Part shown: piece after piece, positions 46,078 to 56,015 of the stretch
Position numbering within the stretch: position 1 is the first letter of the stretch
Layout of the letters: each line of letters opens with the position of its first letter
Assembly (NCBI RefSeq): GCF_013034685.1
Contig: NZ_WQGO01000001.1
Coordinates: 186,001-250,000, forward strand
Length of the DNA stretch: 64,000 nt
Direction: 5' to 3'
Origin: Ruegeria lacuscaerulensis
GTDB lineage: Bacteria; Pseudomonadota; Alphaproteobacteria; Rhodobacterales; Rhodobacteraceae
The notes under the pieces: generated by a model
Databases searched by the model: none
Told to the model about the DNA's origin: nothing
Seen by the model: the letters and a program-made list of their open reading frames with translations, nothing else
Program-made: the position numbers and the translations under genes

Positions 46078-46959
46078 TCAAGCCGCAGCCACCATGACCC
46101 GCGCCAAACGACGTTCCCGCAGGAAAGTGTAAAGACCCGATCCCAGGATCAACGAAGCCCCCGCAATGGTCATCAGATCCGGGCGTTCGCCGAACATGAT
46201 CATGCCCGCCGTGATCGAAAACACCAGCCGCGTATAGCGGAACGGAGTCAGCGCCGAGGCGTCCCCCACTCGCATCGCCGTGACGATGCCGTAGTAGCCC
46301 AAAACACTAAACAGGACGGCCCCAATCAACGGCCCCATCTGCGGGCCTGCGATCGGCACCAGCGATTGTGTTTGAACCACCATTAGTACCAATCCACCCA
46401 AGATCGCCGCGACATAGGCCTGCATCGCTACCACGGACGAGGCGATATCAGCGTCCAGTCGCCGCGTAATCAGATCGCGGGCGGCGATACAAAAAACGCT
46501 GATCACAACCAACAGGGTCTCGGGCTGGAACCCGGCCAGACCGGGGCGGATGATCATCAAAACGCCCAGAAACCCGACGCAGACCGCACTCCACCTGCGC
46601 CAGCCGACCTGCTCACCCAGAAACAGCGCCGCGCCGACAGTTACGGCAAGCGGCAATGCCTGGAAAACAGCGGCGACTGTGGACAGATCAACTAAGGCCA
46701 GCGCAGTCACGAAGGCAATCGCACCGACCCCTTCGCTGACTGCACGGACAAGTGGCAAGGGGCGCCACGCAGCCCGATCAAAGATGCGCTTGCGCGTTAC
46801 GACGGTCATCACCGCAAAGATCAGGCCGCACACCGCGCCCAGCAAAATCATGATCTGACCGGTCGGCACCGAAGCCGACAGGTGCTTGATGAACATATCC
46901 TCAAGCGCAAAAGCCGCCATTGCGCCGACGACCAGCAAGATGCCGTTTACGTTGTTCAT
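46078..46959 (-). CDS. EamA/DMT-family permease (second)
   Basis: 293 residues with about ten hydrophobic helices in two EamA repeats (first about 5-135, second about 148-285; FRYTRLVFSITAGMIMFGERP is near the end of the second). The start is the ATG at 46959. Substrate unknown. It lies between mur and eno on the same strand; the 124-base gap to eno contains the eno promoter and a partial hairpin (around 46047-46068). Confidence 0.85.
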   Translation of the reverse strand: MNNVNGILLVVGAMAAFALEDMFIKHLSASVPTGQIMILLGAVCGLIFAVMTVVTRKRIFDRAAWRPLPLVRAVSEGVGAIAFVTALALVDLSTVAAVFQALPLAVTVGAALFLGEQVGWRRWSAVCVGFLGVLMIIRPGLAGFQPETLLVVISVFCIAARDLITRRLDADIASSVVAMQAYVAAILGGLVLMVVQTQSLVPIAGPQMGPLIGAVLFSVLGYYGIVTAMRVGDASALTPFRYTRLVFSITAGMIMFGERPDLMTIAGASLILGSGLYTFLRERRLARVMVAAA

Positions 46960-47085
46960 GATCCGATCCGTCAGAGGAGCGCTGTTCGCCCGATCACAGA
47001 AATCGAACGCGGCTTGGTCAGGCAAGTCCTATCCGCATGGAATACATGAATTCGCGTGCGGTCACCGTTCGCGATTCGTGATGAA

Positions 47086-47499
47086 TCAGTCCTGTTCCAG
47101 CGGAACACCATAGAGCTCCAGCCGGTGGCCTTTCAGCTTATAGCCCAGCTTGGCCGCGATCTTTTCCTGCAAAGCCTCGATCTCGGGGTCGACGAATTCA
47201 ATGACCTGCCCCGATTGCATGTCGATCAGATGGTCGTGATGGTCCCGTTCAGCATCCTCATAGCGCGCGCGGCCATCACCGAATTCCAGACGCTCGAGAA
47301 TCCCGGCCTCTTCGAACAGCTTCACAGTGCGATAGACCGTCGCGATGGAGATCCCCGCATCGACCTTTGAGGCGCGGGCATACAGTTCTTCTACATCCGG
47401 GTGATCGTCGCTTTGTTGCAGCACCTGGGCGATGGTTCGGCGCTGACCGGTCATGCGCAGGCCCTTGGCCTCGCAACGGGCGATGATCGTGTCGGACAT
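47086..47499 (-). CDS. mur: Fur-family regulator, Mur type
   Basis: 137 residues. HTH (about 20-85; ELYARASKVDAGISIATVYRT) and the metal-binding C-terminal half starting at RDHHDHLIDMQSGQVIEFVD. The H-H-D-H-L-I-D stretch and GHRLELYGVPL are like the Mur/Fur proteins of alphaproteobacteria (manganese-responsive), not Irr, which carries an H-H-H motif. It probably represses manganese uptake genes that are not in the window. Confidence 0.85.
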   Translation of the reverse strand: MSDTIIARCEAKGLRMTGQRRTIAQVLQQSDDHPDVEELYARASKVDAGISIATVYRTVKLFEEAGILERLEFGDGRARYEDAERDHHDHLIDMQSGQVIEFVDPEIEALQEKIAAKLGYKLKGHRLELYGVPLEQD

Positions 47500-47573
47500 G
47501 AGTGACCCTCGGGGTGTATTCGGTTCTCTGTCTTAATACGTCTGCGCACTCTGCGCCACAGGGGAATTGTATC

Positions 47574-48278
47574 TTAGGCAACGCGCCGCAGGTCGGCCCA
47601 GATCGGCAAATGGTCCGAGGCGATATGCGCAGGCCGCGCATCGTGAACGCCATGCACCACAGCCTCAAGCCCTGCGCCCACCGCGATGCGATCCAGCGCG
47701 CCCAAAGGTTGCGCTGCGGGAAAGCTGGGAACCGGAGGCAGAAACCGCATGTCAGGCGCCAGATGGTCCAGCACCGGCTGGCGTGACCATTCGTTGAAAT
47801 CCCCGGCCCAGACCGTGGGCATCTGCGTCAGGTCAACGTCACAGCGGCGGATATGGGTGATCTGCTGACGGCGCGATGCGGGCAGCAGACCCAGATGCAT
47901 GCCCATCACGCGCAGCGGCCCGATGGGGGTGTCGAATTCAACCCGCACCGCCCCCCGAGGCTCCAGCCCCGGAAGGTCGTGATGTCCGGTCTGTCGCACT
48001 TGGATCGTGTCGCCCTTCCAGATCACCGCATTTCCATGCCAGCCCAGACTGCCTGCCCCACCAAGATCGACAATCTGCCATCCGGCCTCGTCCAGCATGA
48101 AATGCGGCAGGGCTGCGGGGCGCGGTGGCAGGCGTTTGTCGGCCTCCTGCAACACCACGATATCGGCCTTCATATTGTCGATGACCTGCATGATGCGCTG
48201 CGGCTGGCGGCGGAAATCAAGCCCGACGCATTTCTGGATGTTGTAGCTGGCAATGCGAAGCGTTGGCGTGGATGTCAT
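47574..48278 (-). CDS. Endonuclease/exonuclease/phosphatase-family protein
   Basis: 234 residues. LRIASYNIQKCVGLD opens the fold (Asn), IVVLQEADKRL gives the metal Glu, AGDFNEW the D-F-N, and the ending ASDHLPIWADL the catalytic D-H. All four hallmarks of the EEP family are present. The substrate (DNA, phospholipid or inositol phosphate) cannot be told. No signal peptide is obvious with the start at 48278. Confidence 0.88.
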   Translation of the reverse strand: MTSTPTLRIASYNIQKCVGLDFRRQPQRIMQVIDNMKADIVVLQEADKRLPPRPAALPHFMLDEAGWQIVDLGGAGSLGWHGNAVIWKGDTIQVRQTGHHDLPGLEPRGAVRVEFDTPIGPLRVMGMHLGLLPASRRQQITHIRRCDVDLTQMPTVWAGDFNEWSRQPVLDHLAPDMRFLPPVPSFPAAQPLGALDRIAVGAGLEAVVHGVHDARPAHIASDHLPIWADLRRVA

Positions 48279-48443
48279 AGCGCTCGGATCAAATATCTGA
48301 CCACAACAGTGCCACGCCCTGCGCCCAGCGCAACAGTAAATTTCCGCGCGTGTCGAAAGGATCGGATGTGCAAGAGGGTTTTCGCCTTGTATACCCTTTG
48401 GCATAATAGTCCATACACCGCCTGCCCAAGCCGAGGACCCCAC

Positions 48444-49355
48444 GTGAGCACCACCTTCGCGACCCTGGTCATTGCTGATATTTCCGGCAGCACGCCTTTG
48501 TACAAGGCCGTGGGCGATGCCGAGGCACAAAGGCTGATCCAGTTGGAACTGGATCGCCTGCGGCGCGTCCTGTTTGAGCATGGCGGGGTGCAGGTCGGTC
48601 AGAAGGGGGACGATGTTCTCAGCTATTTTAAGGATGCGGATGCGGCAATCAACGCCGTTCTGACCCTGATCGAAGGATCACCGGAAACCTCGCTGTCGGT
48701 CCATGTCGGCGTTCACTGTGGGCCGATTGTCATTGCGGAAAAGGGTGTCTATGGCGAGGCCGTGAACGTAACCGCCCGTCTTGCCTCTGTGGCCAATCCC
48801 GGCGAGGCCTGCGTCAGTGACGAAGCCGCCGCGTTGCTGCACAACGGCGCGCGCCAGATGCTGACCCCGCTGGGTCAGCTCAACCTCAAGGGTTTGACCG
48901 AACAATTCGCGGCGCATTCGCTGATCAGCCCTACGGCAAATTCCTTCACCCAAACCCGCCTGCCCCAATCCTATGGCCGCACCGAAGACAATCTTGCCGC
49001 ACCCGAGCATCTGACGCTGGTCCTGCGACACGAGGGCCAAAGCTGGAGCTGCCCCGACAATGGCGAGCTGACGGTTGGTCGATCGCCGGGATGCGACGTG
49101 GTGCTCAGCCAGCCTTGGGTGTCCCGTCTGCATATGGTGATCACCATGAAAGACGGCAGGCTGATCCTGTCGGATCGCAGCACATCAGGCACCTATGTCA
49201 AATCCGAAGGCGGGCGGGAAATCCAGCTTAAGCGTGAAACTGTCATGCTGGCTGATAGCGGCCTGATCTCTCCCACATTGCCCCTCGAACATTCCGAGGC
49301 CTGTTTAGAATTCGAGATCCTAGGCCGTCGTCAGGTGCCGCAAAACGTGGCGTGA
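48444..49355 (+). CDS. Class III nucleotidyl cyclase domain fused to FHA domain
   Basis: 303 residues from a GTG start. Residues about 5-150 are a cyclase-type domain ([17 protein letters not shown] with metal Asp12; GDD at 55-57; EAVNVTARL with transition-state Asn108 and Arg112). The position that normally holds the substrate-selecting Lys is Gly52, so cAMP synthesis is doubtful. Residues about 190-275 are an FHA domain ([28 protein letters not shown]) that binds phospho-Thr. No membrane helix. Its 3' end overlaps selO by 25 bases. Confidence 0.85.
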   Translation: MSTTFATLVIADISGSTPLYKAVGDAEAQRLIQLELDRLRRVLFEHGGVQVGQKGDDVLSYFKDADAAINAVLTLIEGSPETSLSVHVGVHCGPIVIAEKGVYGEAVNVTARLASVANPGEACVSDEAAALLHNGARQMLTPLGQLNLKGLTEQFAAHSLISPTANSFTQTRLPQSYGRTEDNLAAPEHLTLVLRHEGQSWSCPDNGELTVGRSPGCDVVLSQPWVSRLHMVITMKDGRLILSDRSTSGTYVKSEGGREIQLKRETVMLADSGLISPTLPLEHSEACLEFEILGRRQVPQNVA

Positions 49356-50749
49356 ACCACTTCACCTTCCGAAGGCGGGCGCGTCAGGTCGATCGCTTCA
49401 GGCTGATCCTCATAGGGGCGCGACAGCACGTCATTCAAACGGTGGAACGGGGCATAATCGCCCCGTAAGGCGGCTTGTATCATCTGCTCGACACGGTGAT
49501 TGCGCGGGATGAAAACCGGGTTCGCCGACATCATGGTGGCACGTGGATCGTTTTCCCGCTGCAGCCGCGCCTTCCAAGCATCGGCCCATTGATCAAAGGC
49601 CTGCGGGTCTGTGAACTGATCGCGCGCAGTATCACCGCCCAGCGCGCGGAAGGTATTTGTAAAGTCGGCCTGGTTCTGCGCCATTCGCGCCAAAAGGTCC
49701 GAAACCAGTTGCCGATCCCCGTCCTCTTCGGTCACAAGCCCGATCTTGGCCCGGAACCGCGTTAGCCAATGCTGTTCCATCAGATCGGGCATGGCGTGAA
49801 CGATCTCGGTCGCTTCTTCCACAGCGGCCTCTTTGTCGTCTATCTGCTGGATCAGGGCCGTCGCCAGTTGCGCCACGTTCCACACCGCGATGCCGGGTTG
49901 GTTCGAATAGGCATAGCGCCCCATCCGGTCGATCGAGCTGTAGACCGTATTCGGATGATAGCTGTCCATGAAGGCGCAGGGGCCGTAATCAATAGTCTCA
50001 CCGGCAATCGAGCAATTGTCGGTGTTCATCACCCCATGGATGAAGCCCACGCTCATCCACCCGGCAATCAGTTCAGATTGCGCCTGCGCCACGGCGCGCA
50101 ACAGACCCATAGGACCCGCAGCCTGCGGATAGTGGCGTTCGATGGCATATTCAGTCAGGCGGCGCAGGCTGTCCAACTGCCCTCGCCCGGCAAAGACCTG
50201 AAACGTCCCCACGCGCAGATGGCTACGTGCGACGCGGGTCAGAACCGCGCCCGGCATGGGTTCTTCGCGGAAAACAACCTCGCCCGTCTCGACAGCAGCC
50301 AAAGCCCGCGTCGTGGGGATGCCCAGCGCGTGCATCGCCTCGGACACCACGTATTCGCGCAACACAGGCCCCGACCAAGCGCGCCCGTCCCCCTGACGGC
50401 TAAAGGGCGTGGGGCCAGACCCTTTCAACTGAATATCCCGGCGCAGACCGTCTGTTCCGACGGTCTCACCCAGCAAAACCGCGCGCCCGTCCCCCAACTG
50501 GGGATTGTAGTTGCCGAATTGATGCCCTGAATAAAGCTGCGCGATGGGTTCGGCCCCCTCGGGGAGCGTATTGCCGGCAAAAGCCTCGGCCATGTCCTGC
50601 ACCTCACCCGGTGTGATCCGCAGGACCTTCGCCAGATCGGTGTTAAAGGCGATCAATTGCGGCGCGCGCACAGGCACTGGGGCCTGCCGGGCGTAGAAGC
50701 TGTTGGGAAGGCGGGCGTAGCTGTTGTCAAACGGGATCGTCAGGGTCAT
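49331..50749 (-). CDS. selO: Protein adenylyltransferase SelO (YdiU)
   Basis: 472 residues of the pseudokinase-like SelO family, which transfers AMP to Ser, Thr or Tyr of proteins. [19 protein letters not shown] is the start; [18 protein letters not shown] holds the nucleotide loop; the catalytic [15 protein letters not shown] and YGPCAFMD (metal Asp) follow. Start at 50749. It is divergent from a cupin gene and its 3' end overlaps the cyclase-FHA gene by 25 bases. Confidence 0.95.
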   Translation of the reverse strand: MTLTIPFDNSYARLPNSFYARQAPVPVRAPQLIAFNTDLAKVLRITPGEVQDMAEAFAGNTLPEGAEPIAQLYSGHQFGNYNPQLGDGRAVLLGETVGTDGLRRDIQLKGSGPTPFSRQGDGRAWSGPVLREYVVSEAMHALGIPTTRALAAVETGEVVFREEPMPGAVLTRVARSHLRVGTFQVFAGRGQLDSLRRLTEYAIERHYPQAAGPMGLLRAVAQAQSELIAGWMSVGFIHGVMNTDNCSIAGETIDYGPCAFMDSYHPNTVYSSIDRMGRYAYSNQPGIAVWNVAQLATALIQQIDDKEAAVEEATEIVHAMPDLMEQHWLTRFRAKIGLVTEEDGDRQLVSDLLARMAQNQADFTNTFRALGGDTARDQFTDPQAFDQWADAWKARLQRENDPRATMMSANPVFIPRNHRVEQMIQAALRGDYAPFHRLNDVLSRPYEDQPEAIDLTRPPSEGEVVHATFCGT

Positions 50750-50835
50750 GTGCCAAAGATATTCCTCATCCACGCGAATACCATAGCGGATCACGCAATC
50801 CCGTGCATAATCGCTCCAAACACCCCGAGGGCCCC

Positions 50836-51255
50836 ATGACCGCACAAGAGATTATCGACCACCTGAACCTGCAACAGCACCCCGAAGGGGGATGGTTCCG
50901 CGAGACATGGCGCGCCGACAACGCAGGCCGCGCCAGCGGTACCTGCATCTACTTCCTTCTGGCCGAAGGAGAGCGCAGCCACTGGCACCGAGTCGATGCG
51001 ACCGAGATCTGGCTGTACCACGCCGGTGATCCACTGATCCTGTCGCTCAGCGCCTCGGATGCGGGGCCTGCCACAGATCATATGCTGTCCCCCGACCTGA
51101 CCAAAGGCGCGCCGCAACTCATCGTCCCCAAGGGTCATTGGCAGGCCGCACGCAGTACCGGAGCCTATACGCTGGTCAGCTGCACGGTTTCTCCTGGGTT
51201 CGAGTTCGATGGCTTTGAACTGGCCGCACCGGGTTTCGATATACCAAAGGGTTAG
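50836..51255 (+). CDS. Cupin, DUF985 (Cupin_5)
   Basis: 139 residues. [39 protein letters not shown] and [15 protein letters not shown] match DUF985, a cupin-type beta barrel that probably binds a metal through SHWHRV and neighbouring residues. Function unknown. The ATG at 50836 lies 86 bases from the divergent selO start. Three bases separate its stop from the desaturase ATG. Confidence 0.85.
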   Translation: MTAQEIIDHLNLQQHPEGGWFRETWRADNAGRASGTCIYFLLAEGERSHWHRVDATEIWLYHAGDPLILSLSASDAGPATDHMLSPDLTKGAPQLIVPKGHWQAARSTGAYTLVSCTVSPGFEFDGFELAAPGFDIPKG

Positions 51256-51258
51256 GCC

Positions 51259-52149
51259 ATGGATCACCGCGCCCTCATCGCGTCCATTCCAGCCGAGGCG
51301 AAAGACAAACTGCAAGAGCGGTCCAACTCGGCCGGGCTGCGGCATCTGGCGCTTTATGTGCTGGCATTGACCGCCACCAGTATCGGCATCATCGCGCAGG
51401 CCCCTTTCTGGCCTTTGCTGATCCTGCCTCAGGGTACCCTGCTGGTGTTCCTATTCACCCTCAGCCATGAATGCACGCACAAGACGCCGTTCAAATCCCC
51501 TTGGTTGAATGAGGTCATGGGCCATCTGGTGGCGATTCCGATTGCCCTGCCCTTTGTCTGGTTCCGCTATTTTCACCTGGCCCATCACAAATGGACCAAC
51601 CACCCCGACAATGATCCCGAACTGGGTGGCAAACCCAAGCCCGATAACTGGCCCAGCCTGCTGATTTACCTCAGCGGCTGGTCCTATTGGCACGGCATGG
51701 CGCAGGTTCTGGTGCAAAATGCCCGCGGCCAGATCAAAGCGCCCTATCTACCGACACGTCAGCACAAAGCCATGCGTCTGGAGGCGCGGGTGCTGCTGGG
51801 CCTCTACGCCATGGCGCTTGTCAGCCTGTTTAAATCACCCGTGCTGTGGTGGCTGTGGCTGCTCCCTATTCTGGTCGGCCAGCCCTTTCTGAGGCTGTAC
51901 CTTCTGGCCGAGCACGGCCTCTGTCCGCCGGTCGCAAATATGCTCGAGAATTCCCGCACCACCTTCACCAACCGCCTGATCCGCTTTCTGGCCTGGAACA
52001 TGCCCTACCACGCCGAGCACCACGCCTTTCCGAATGTCCCCTTCCATCAGCTACCCGCGCTGCACAGATGGACCCGAGCGCATTTGAGATCGACATCAGA
52101 CGGGTATTCTGACTTTACAAGCGCGTACATCCGCAAAGTAAGGAACTAA
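51259..52149 (+). CDS. Fatty acid desaturase-family membrane enzyme (second)
   Basis: 296 residues. His boxes HECTHK (about 71), HLAHHKWTNH (about 107) and HAEHHAFP (about 249) are all intact. Hydrophobic helices lie between them. It differs from the enzyme at 18759-19637 in box spacing and sequence. The substrate is unknown; it begins 3 bases after the cupin stop, so both are likely co-transcribed. Confidence 0.88.
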   Translation: MDHRALIASIPAEAKDKLQERSNSAGLRHLALYVLALTATSIGIIAQAPFWPLLILPQGTLLVFLFTLSHECTHKTPFKSPWLNEVMGHLVAIPIALPFVWFRYFHLAHHKWTNHPDNDPELGGKPKPDNWPSLLIYLSGWSYWHGMAQVLVQNARGQIKAPYLPTRQHKAMRLEARVLLGLYAMALVSLFKSPVLWWLWLLPILVGQPFLRLYLLAEHGLCPPVANMLENSRTTFTNRLIRFLAWNMPYHAEHHAFPNVPFHQLPALHRWTRAHLRSTSDGYSDFTSAYIRKVRN

Positions 52150-52159
52150 CAACACCGGC

Positions 52160-52183
52160 GGTTGCTCTGGATGGCTAGCAACC
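52160..52183. terminator. Hairpin between convergent genes
   Basis: GGTTGCT (52160-52166), 10-base loop, AGCAACC (52177-52183), in the gap between the second desaturase and the metalloprotease gene. No T run follows, so terminator function is likely but not shown. Confidence 0.45.
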
Positions 52184-52214
52184 AGACGTCATCAAGCAGC
52201 TTATGACCAGAATA

Positions 52215-53189
52215 TTACGCCAGTGCGATTTCGTTTTCGATGCCAGCCGCACCTTCCGCAAGGACATAACCAAGATCCTCTAGGGACGCGACTGACCAAT
52301 CTGACAAATAGTTGGTGGCATCATACGAGCCATCATCTGCCACATACCCGATATACCCGGTCATCAGCTCATCCTGATACTCTTCTTCGTCCCAGTGTCC
52401 TCCGGCTGTGCCCGACCCACCGTCAGTCTCTACAAACAAGAAATCGTCTTCAGTGAAGTAGCCGACATATGCTGAGTTCGCTGCATCACCGGTATAAACG
52501 CTGGTCACTATGTCATCAGTCGGCCGTCTGGTGCCATTGTCGTCCACCACAGTCGATACCAGACCGTAGTAATCCCAAAGCGTACCAAGACCCATGACAT
52601 GCATCATTTCATGCAGAACAATATCATCGAATTGCCCAGCATCATGATACGCCAGAGCGTCCGCTTCATCGAACGTCATTTCTCCCAAAGCTGGCAAACC
52701 AGTATCAGAGCGTATTGCGGTCGGACCCGCCTGCCCCAGCACGCCGCCTTCTCCGTCTATGGCATCCAAATCCGCCATGATGACGAGGTCGTCGTAGAGG
52801 TTCCCTTCTCCATCGACAGCGTCTTCGATATCGCCATCAACAAGCGAAGCCAAATAGTCTGCGGACGCAATGAACACTGACTTCAGATCTTCAGGCCAGT
52901 CACCTACAAACCGGACTTCAATATTGTATTGAAGGCTGTCGTCGATTCCGTCGCCTTGACCGGTGATGTACGTGTCCGTGACAACCTCTGTTTCGGTTTC
53001 ACCCCCGCCGCCTATGCCTGCTGGCGGCCCTTTGCTGCCCCTGGCGGCCGCTGACTCATCGATCATCAGCAGATCACCGCTCAAAGTTCCGATGGATTGT
53101 TTGTTATTTTCGGATTCATGCAGACGCGAAGCTCCCGCGCCTGATGACTTCACGTAGTCAAGGAAATTTCCACTGTTTTCAGATGGCAT
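52215..53189 (-). CDS. Leishmanolysin-like (M8/metzincin) zinc metalloprotease, acidic
   Basis: 324 residues. HEMMHVMGLG (His193 to Gly202) is the metzincin zinc site, His265 (GGHWDEEEY) the probable third ligand, and ELMTG (274-278) the Met-turn. The N-terminal 75 residues have low complexity (Ser/Gly, then GGGGETETEVVTD) and no Sec or Tat signal. The protein is rich in Asp and Glu, like secreted proteins of marine bacteria; export by a type I system is possible but no RTX repeats are present. It lies beside AT-rich DNA. Confidence 0.85.
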   Translation of the reverse strand: MPSENSGNFLDYVKSSGAGASRLHESENNKQSIGTLSGDLLMIDESAAARGSKGPPAGIGGGGETETEVVTDTYITGQGDGIDDSLQYNIEVRFVGDWPEDLKSVFIASADYLASLVDGDIEDAVDGEGNLYDDLVIMADLDAIDGEGGVLGQAGPTAIRSDTGLPALGEMTFDEADALAYHDAGQFDDIVLHEMMHVMGLGTLWDYYGLVSTVVDDNGTRRPTDDIVTSVYTGDAANSAYVGYFTEDDFLFVETDGGSGTAGGHWDEEEYQDELMTGYIGYVADDGSYDATNYLSDWSVASLEDLGYVLAEGAAGIENEIALA

Positions 53190-53386
53190 ACCCTTCTCCC
53201 TCGAGCCTAGTCGAATACCGCCACCCAGTTTATTTTCGAGGATCTAATCCAAACAAAAGAAAATGACTAAAATGTGACTTGACGCGAATTTAGTGCACTC
53301 ATTTCACAACAATAGACCAATAAATCTAGGCTTTGTTTGCATAAAGCACACTAAATGATAGTTATTGGTGTGACACATAGAGTGAT
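53190..53386. other. AT-rich intergenic stretch with spaced inverted repeat
   Basis: Clearly AT-rich compared with the surrounding DNA. TTTAGTG (53289-53295) and CACTAAA (53349-53355) are inverted copies 53 bases apart. No gene is seen. It may hold the promoter of the metalloprotease gene. Confidence 0.45.
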
Positions 53387-54520
53387 CTAAAAACGCTTAA
53401 TCGAGTCCTCAATACGCTCGACACTACTCACTACGCCTCCTCCCACAAGCGCGCTGACGCCTGTGGTTCCGGGGCATGAGGTCGGCAAGCCCCGCGCCAC
53501 ACGGACGGCGAGATAGGCGAAGGCTTGGGCCTCCAGCATGTCTCCGTCCAGACCCACGGCCTCGACCGGCTCGACAGCGCAATCGAGGCCCGCGCGCAGC
53601 ATGTCCATCAGCACCGGGTTGCGGCGGCCTCCGCCCGTCACCAGCACACGCGCGGCGGGTCTAGGGCAATGCTCCATCCCCTGCATCACGCCTGCGGCGC
53701 ACATGCCGGTCAGGGTCGCCACGGCGTCAGCGTCCGAGAGTTCCTGCACCAGTCTGATCATCTCGGCAAAATCGTTCCGGTCCAGCGATTTGGGGGGCAT
53801 CTTGTTAAAGAAGGGCTCGGACAGGAACAGCTCCAGCGCGCCCGCCTCGACCGCACCCTGACGGGCCAGCGCGCCGTCCCGGTCCATCGGCAGGCCCAGC
53901 CGCTCCTGCATCAGATCATCCACTGGTGCGTTGGCTGGTCCCGTGTCAAAGGCCAGCAGCGCGCCGGGAGCCTCGGGGCCGTCAAAGCTGGGGTCCACAT
54001 AGGTCAGGTTCCCCACTCCGCCCAAGTTCAGGAAGCACACGGGTTCGGTCGCGCCGATCCATTTCGCGCAGGCAAAATGGAAGAACGGCGCCAGCGGAGC
54101 ACCCTCGCCCCCCATCGCTACATCGTCGCTGCGGAAATCCCACACGACCGGAACACCCAGCGCCTGTGTCAGACCGTCTCCATCGCCCACCTGCAACGTC
54201 CCCCGCCCGCGCGGCTCATGCGCCAAGGTCTGACCGTGAAAACCGATCAAGTCGATTTCATCGAACTCGGACAGCGCCTCGGCATGGGCAACCGTGACCA
54301 ACTCGGCGGCGGCATCGACCTCGGGCCCGTGCCACTGGCCCAGCGCGGCCCGCAGAACCGCACGCTCGGCATCAGAATAGGCCCGGTATCCGCTGGGACC
54401 AAAGCCCAGAATGCGCACACCATCGGTTTCGACCACAGCCGTATCAACACCGTCCAGAGACGTGCCCGACATGGCGCCCAATGCCCTAACCGCGCCCGTT
54501 TTGCTGATCGCCCGACCCAT
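53387..54520 (-). CDS. anmK: Anhydro-N-acetylmuramic acid kinase
   Basis: Recycles cell-wall anhydro-MurNAc to MurNAc-6-phosphate. 377 residues. [18 protein letters not shown] is the ATP site; [10 protein letters not shown] and [14 protein letters not shown], then [17 protein letters not shown] and [15 protein letters not shown], are AnmK signatures. The ATG at 54520 has GAGG upstream; the GTG at 54541 is less likely. It is divergent from tyrS. Confidence 0.94.
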   Translation of the reverse strand: MGRAISKTGAVRALGAMSGTSLDGVDTAVVETDGVRILGFGPSGYRAYSDAERAVLRAALGQWHGPEVDAAAELVTVAHAEALSEFDEIDLIGFHGQTLAHEPRGRGTLQVGDGDGLTQALGVPVVWDFRSDDVAMGGEGAPLAPFFHFACAKWIGATEPVCFLNLGGVGNLTYVDPSFDGPEAPGALLAFDTGPANAPVDDLMQERLGLPMDRDGALARQGAVEAGALELFLSEPFFNKMPPKSLDRNDFAEMIRLVQELSDADAVATLTGMCAAGVMQGMEHCPRPAARVLVTGGGRRNPVLMDMLRAGLDCAVEPVEAVGLDGDMLEAQAFAYLAVRVARGLPTSCPGTTGVSALVGGGVVSSVERIEDSIKRF

Positions 54521-54629
54521 GTTTGCCCTCGCGTTCCTCACGCCCGTTGATCCGGCGCGTTGGCCTCAACCTGCACGGTAACGCGAAGACAGTGCAAGCC
54601 ACATCGGGCGTGGCCCGCGCTTTTCGTGC

Positions 54630-54643
54630 AAAAGGTGCCTTTT
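54630..54643. promoter_or_regulatory. Palindrome between anmK and tyrS
   Basis: AAAAGG-tg-CCTTTT lies 58 bases before the tyrS ATG and 110 bases from anmK. It may be an operator or part of a tyrS leader. No regulator gene is adjacent. Confidence 0.3.
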
Positions 54644-54701
54644 CCTTGCCACCCCCACCGCCTATACACTGCCCCGCAACATAAACCCAAAGGGCACGGA
54701 T

Positions 54702-55946
54702 ATGACCTACCACCCCAAATCGGATTTCATCGCCACGATGATCGAGCGCGGCTTTCTCGCCGACTGCACCGATTATCAGGGCCTTGACGAAGCGCTGATC
54801 AGTGGGGTGCAAACAGCCTATATCGGTTATGACGCCACCGCGCAGTCGCTGCATGTGGGCCACCTGATGAACATCATGGTGCTACGCTGGCTGCAAAAGA
54901 CCGGCCACAAGCCGATCACTCTGATGGGCGGCGGTACGACCAAGGTGGGCGACCCCTCGTTCCGGTCGGATGAACGCCCCCTGCTGGGGCCCGAACAGAT
55001 CGACGCCAACATCGCAGGGATGCAGAAGGTCTTCGCCAAGTACCTGTCGTATGATGACAGCGAGACCGGCGCGCTGATGCTGAACAATGCGGAATGGCTG
55101 GACAGCCTGAACTACCTCGATTTCCTGCGCGATATCGGGCGGCACTTCTCGGTCAACCGGATGCTGTCGTTCGAGTCCGTAAAATCGCGGCTGGACCGCG
55201 AACAATCGCTGAGCTTTCTCGAATTCAACTACATGATCCTGCAGGCCTATGACTTCCTTGAGCTGAACCGCCGCTATAGCTGCGTTCTGCAGATGGGCGG
55301 TTCGGACCAATGGGGCAACATCGTCAACGGTATCGACCTGACCCGCCGCGTATTGGATCACGAGATATACGGCCTGACCACACCGCTGCTGACCACCAGC
55401 GACGGCCGCAAGATGGGCAAGTCGCAGGGCGGTGCGGTTTGGCTGAACGGCGACATGCTGTCAGCCTATGAGTTCTGGCAGTTCTGGCGCAACACCACCG
55501 ACGCGGATGTGGGGCGTTTCCTGAAGATCTTCACCGAACTGCCGGTGGATGAATGCGACCGTCTGGCCGCATTGCAAGGATCTGAGATCAACGAGGCCAA
55601 AATCCGCCTCGCCAACGAAGTCACTACTCTGCTGCACGGGGCCGAGGCCGCCGCAACCGCCGCGGCGACCGCCCGCGAAGTGTTTGAAAAAGGCGGCGTG
55701 GGCGATGATCTTCCAACGCTGACGCTGCGCGCAGATGATCTGCCTACTTCGATCGTGCAGTTGATCGTGAAATCAGGCCTGGCCAAAACCGGCAAAGAGG
55801 CCAAGCGCCTGATCGCCGAAAACGGAGCCAAACTGGATGACGCGCCGCTGACTGATGCAGGGTTGATGATCGACGCCGGTGCGCTGTCGTCTCCGATCAA
55901 ACTGAGCGCGGGTAAAAAGCGCCACGCGCTGGTGCAACTGGGCTAA
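54702..55946 (+). CDS. tyrS: Tyrosyl-tRNA synthetase
   Basis: 414 residues. Class I site HVGHLMN (H-I-G-H variant), [15 protein letters not shown] for tyrosine binding, and [12 protein letters not shown] (K-M-S-K-S variant). A C-terminal S4-like RNA-binding domain lies at about 350-414 ([20 protein letters not shown]). Start at 54702. Confidence 0.97.
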   Translation: MTYHPKSDFIATMIERGFLADCTDYQGLDEALISGVQTAYIGYDATAQSLHVGHLMNIMVLRWLQKTGHKPITLMGGGTTKVGDPSFRSDERPLLGPEQIDANIAGMQKVFAKYLSYDDSETGALMLNNAEWLDSLNYLDFLRDIGRHFSVNRMLSFESVKSRLDREQSLSFLEFNYMILQAYDFLELNRRYSCVLQMGGSDQWGNIVNGIDLTRRVLDHEIYGLTTPLLTTSDGRKMGKSQGGAVWLNGDMLSAYEFWQFWRNTTDADVGRFLKIFTELPVDECDRLAALQGSEINEAKIRLANEVTTLLHGAEAAATAAATAREVFEKGGVGDDLPTLTLRADDLPTSIVQLIVKSGLAKTGKEAKRLIAENGAKLDDAPLTDAGLMIDAGALSSPIKLSAGKKRHALVQLG

Positions 55947-55962
55947 GCTCAGTTCTACGCTA

Positions 55963-55992
55963 AGAAAAACGGCCACCCAAATGGGTGGCCGT
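55963..55992 (-). terminator. Terminator between tyrS and the glycine-rich protein gene
   Basis: ACGGCCACCC (55969-55978), loop AAAT, GGGTGGCCGT (55983-55992) is a perfect 10-bp stem. On the minus strand a T run follows (A run at 55964-55968), so it serves the glycine-rich gene ending at 56016. It may also stop tyrS. Confidence 0.85.
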
Positions 55993-56015
55993 CGTCGTTT
56001 CAGGTTTGGCCTGTC

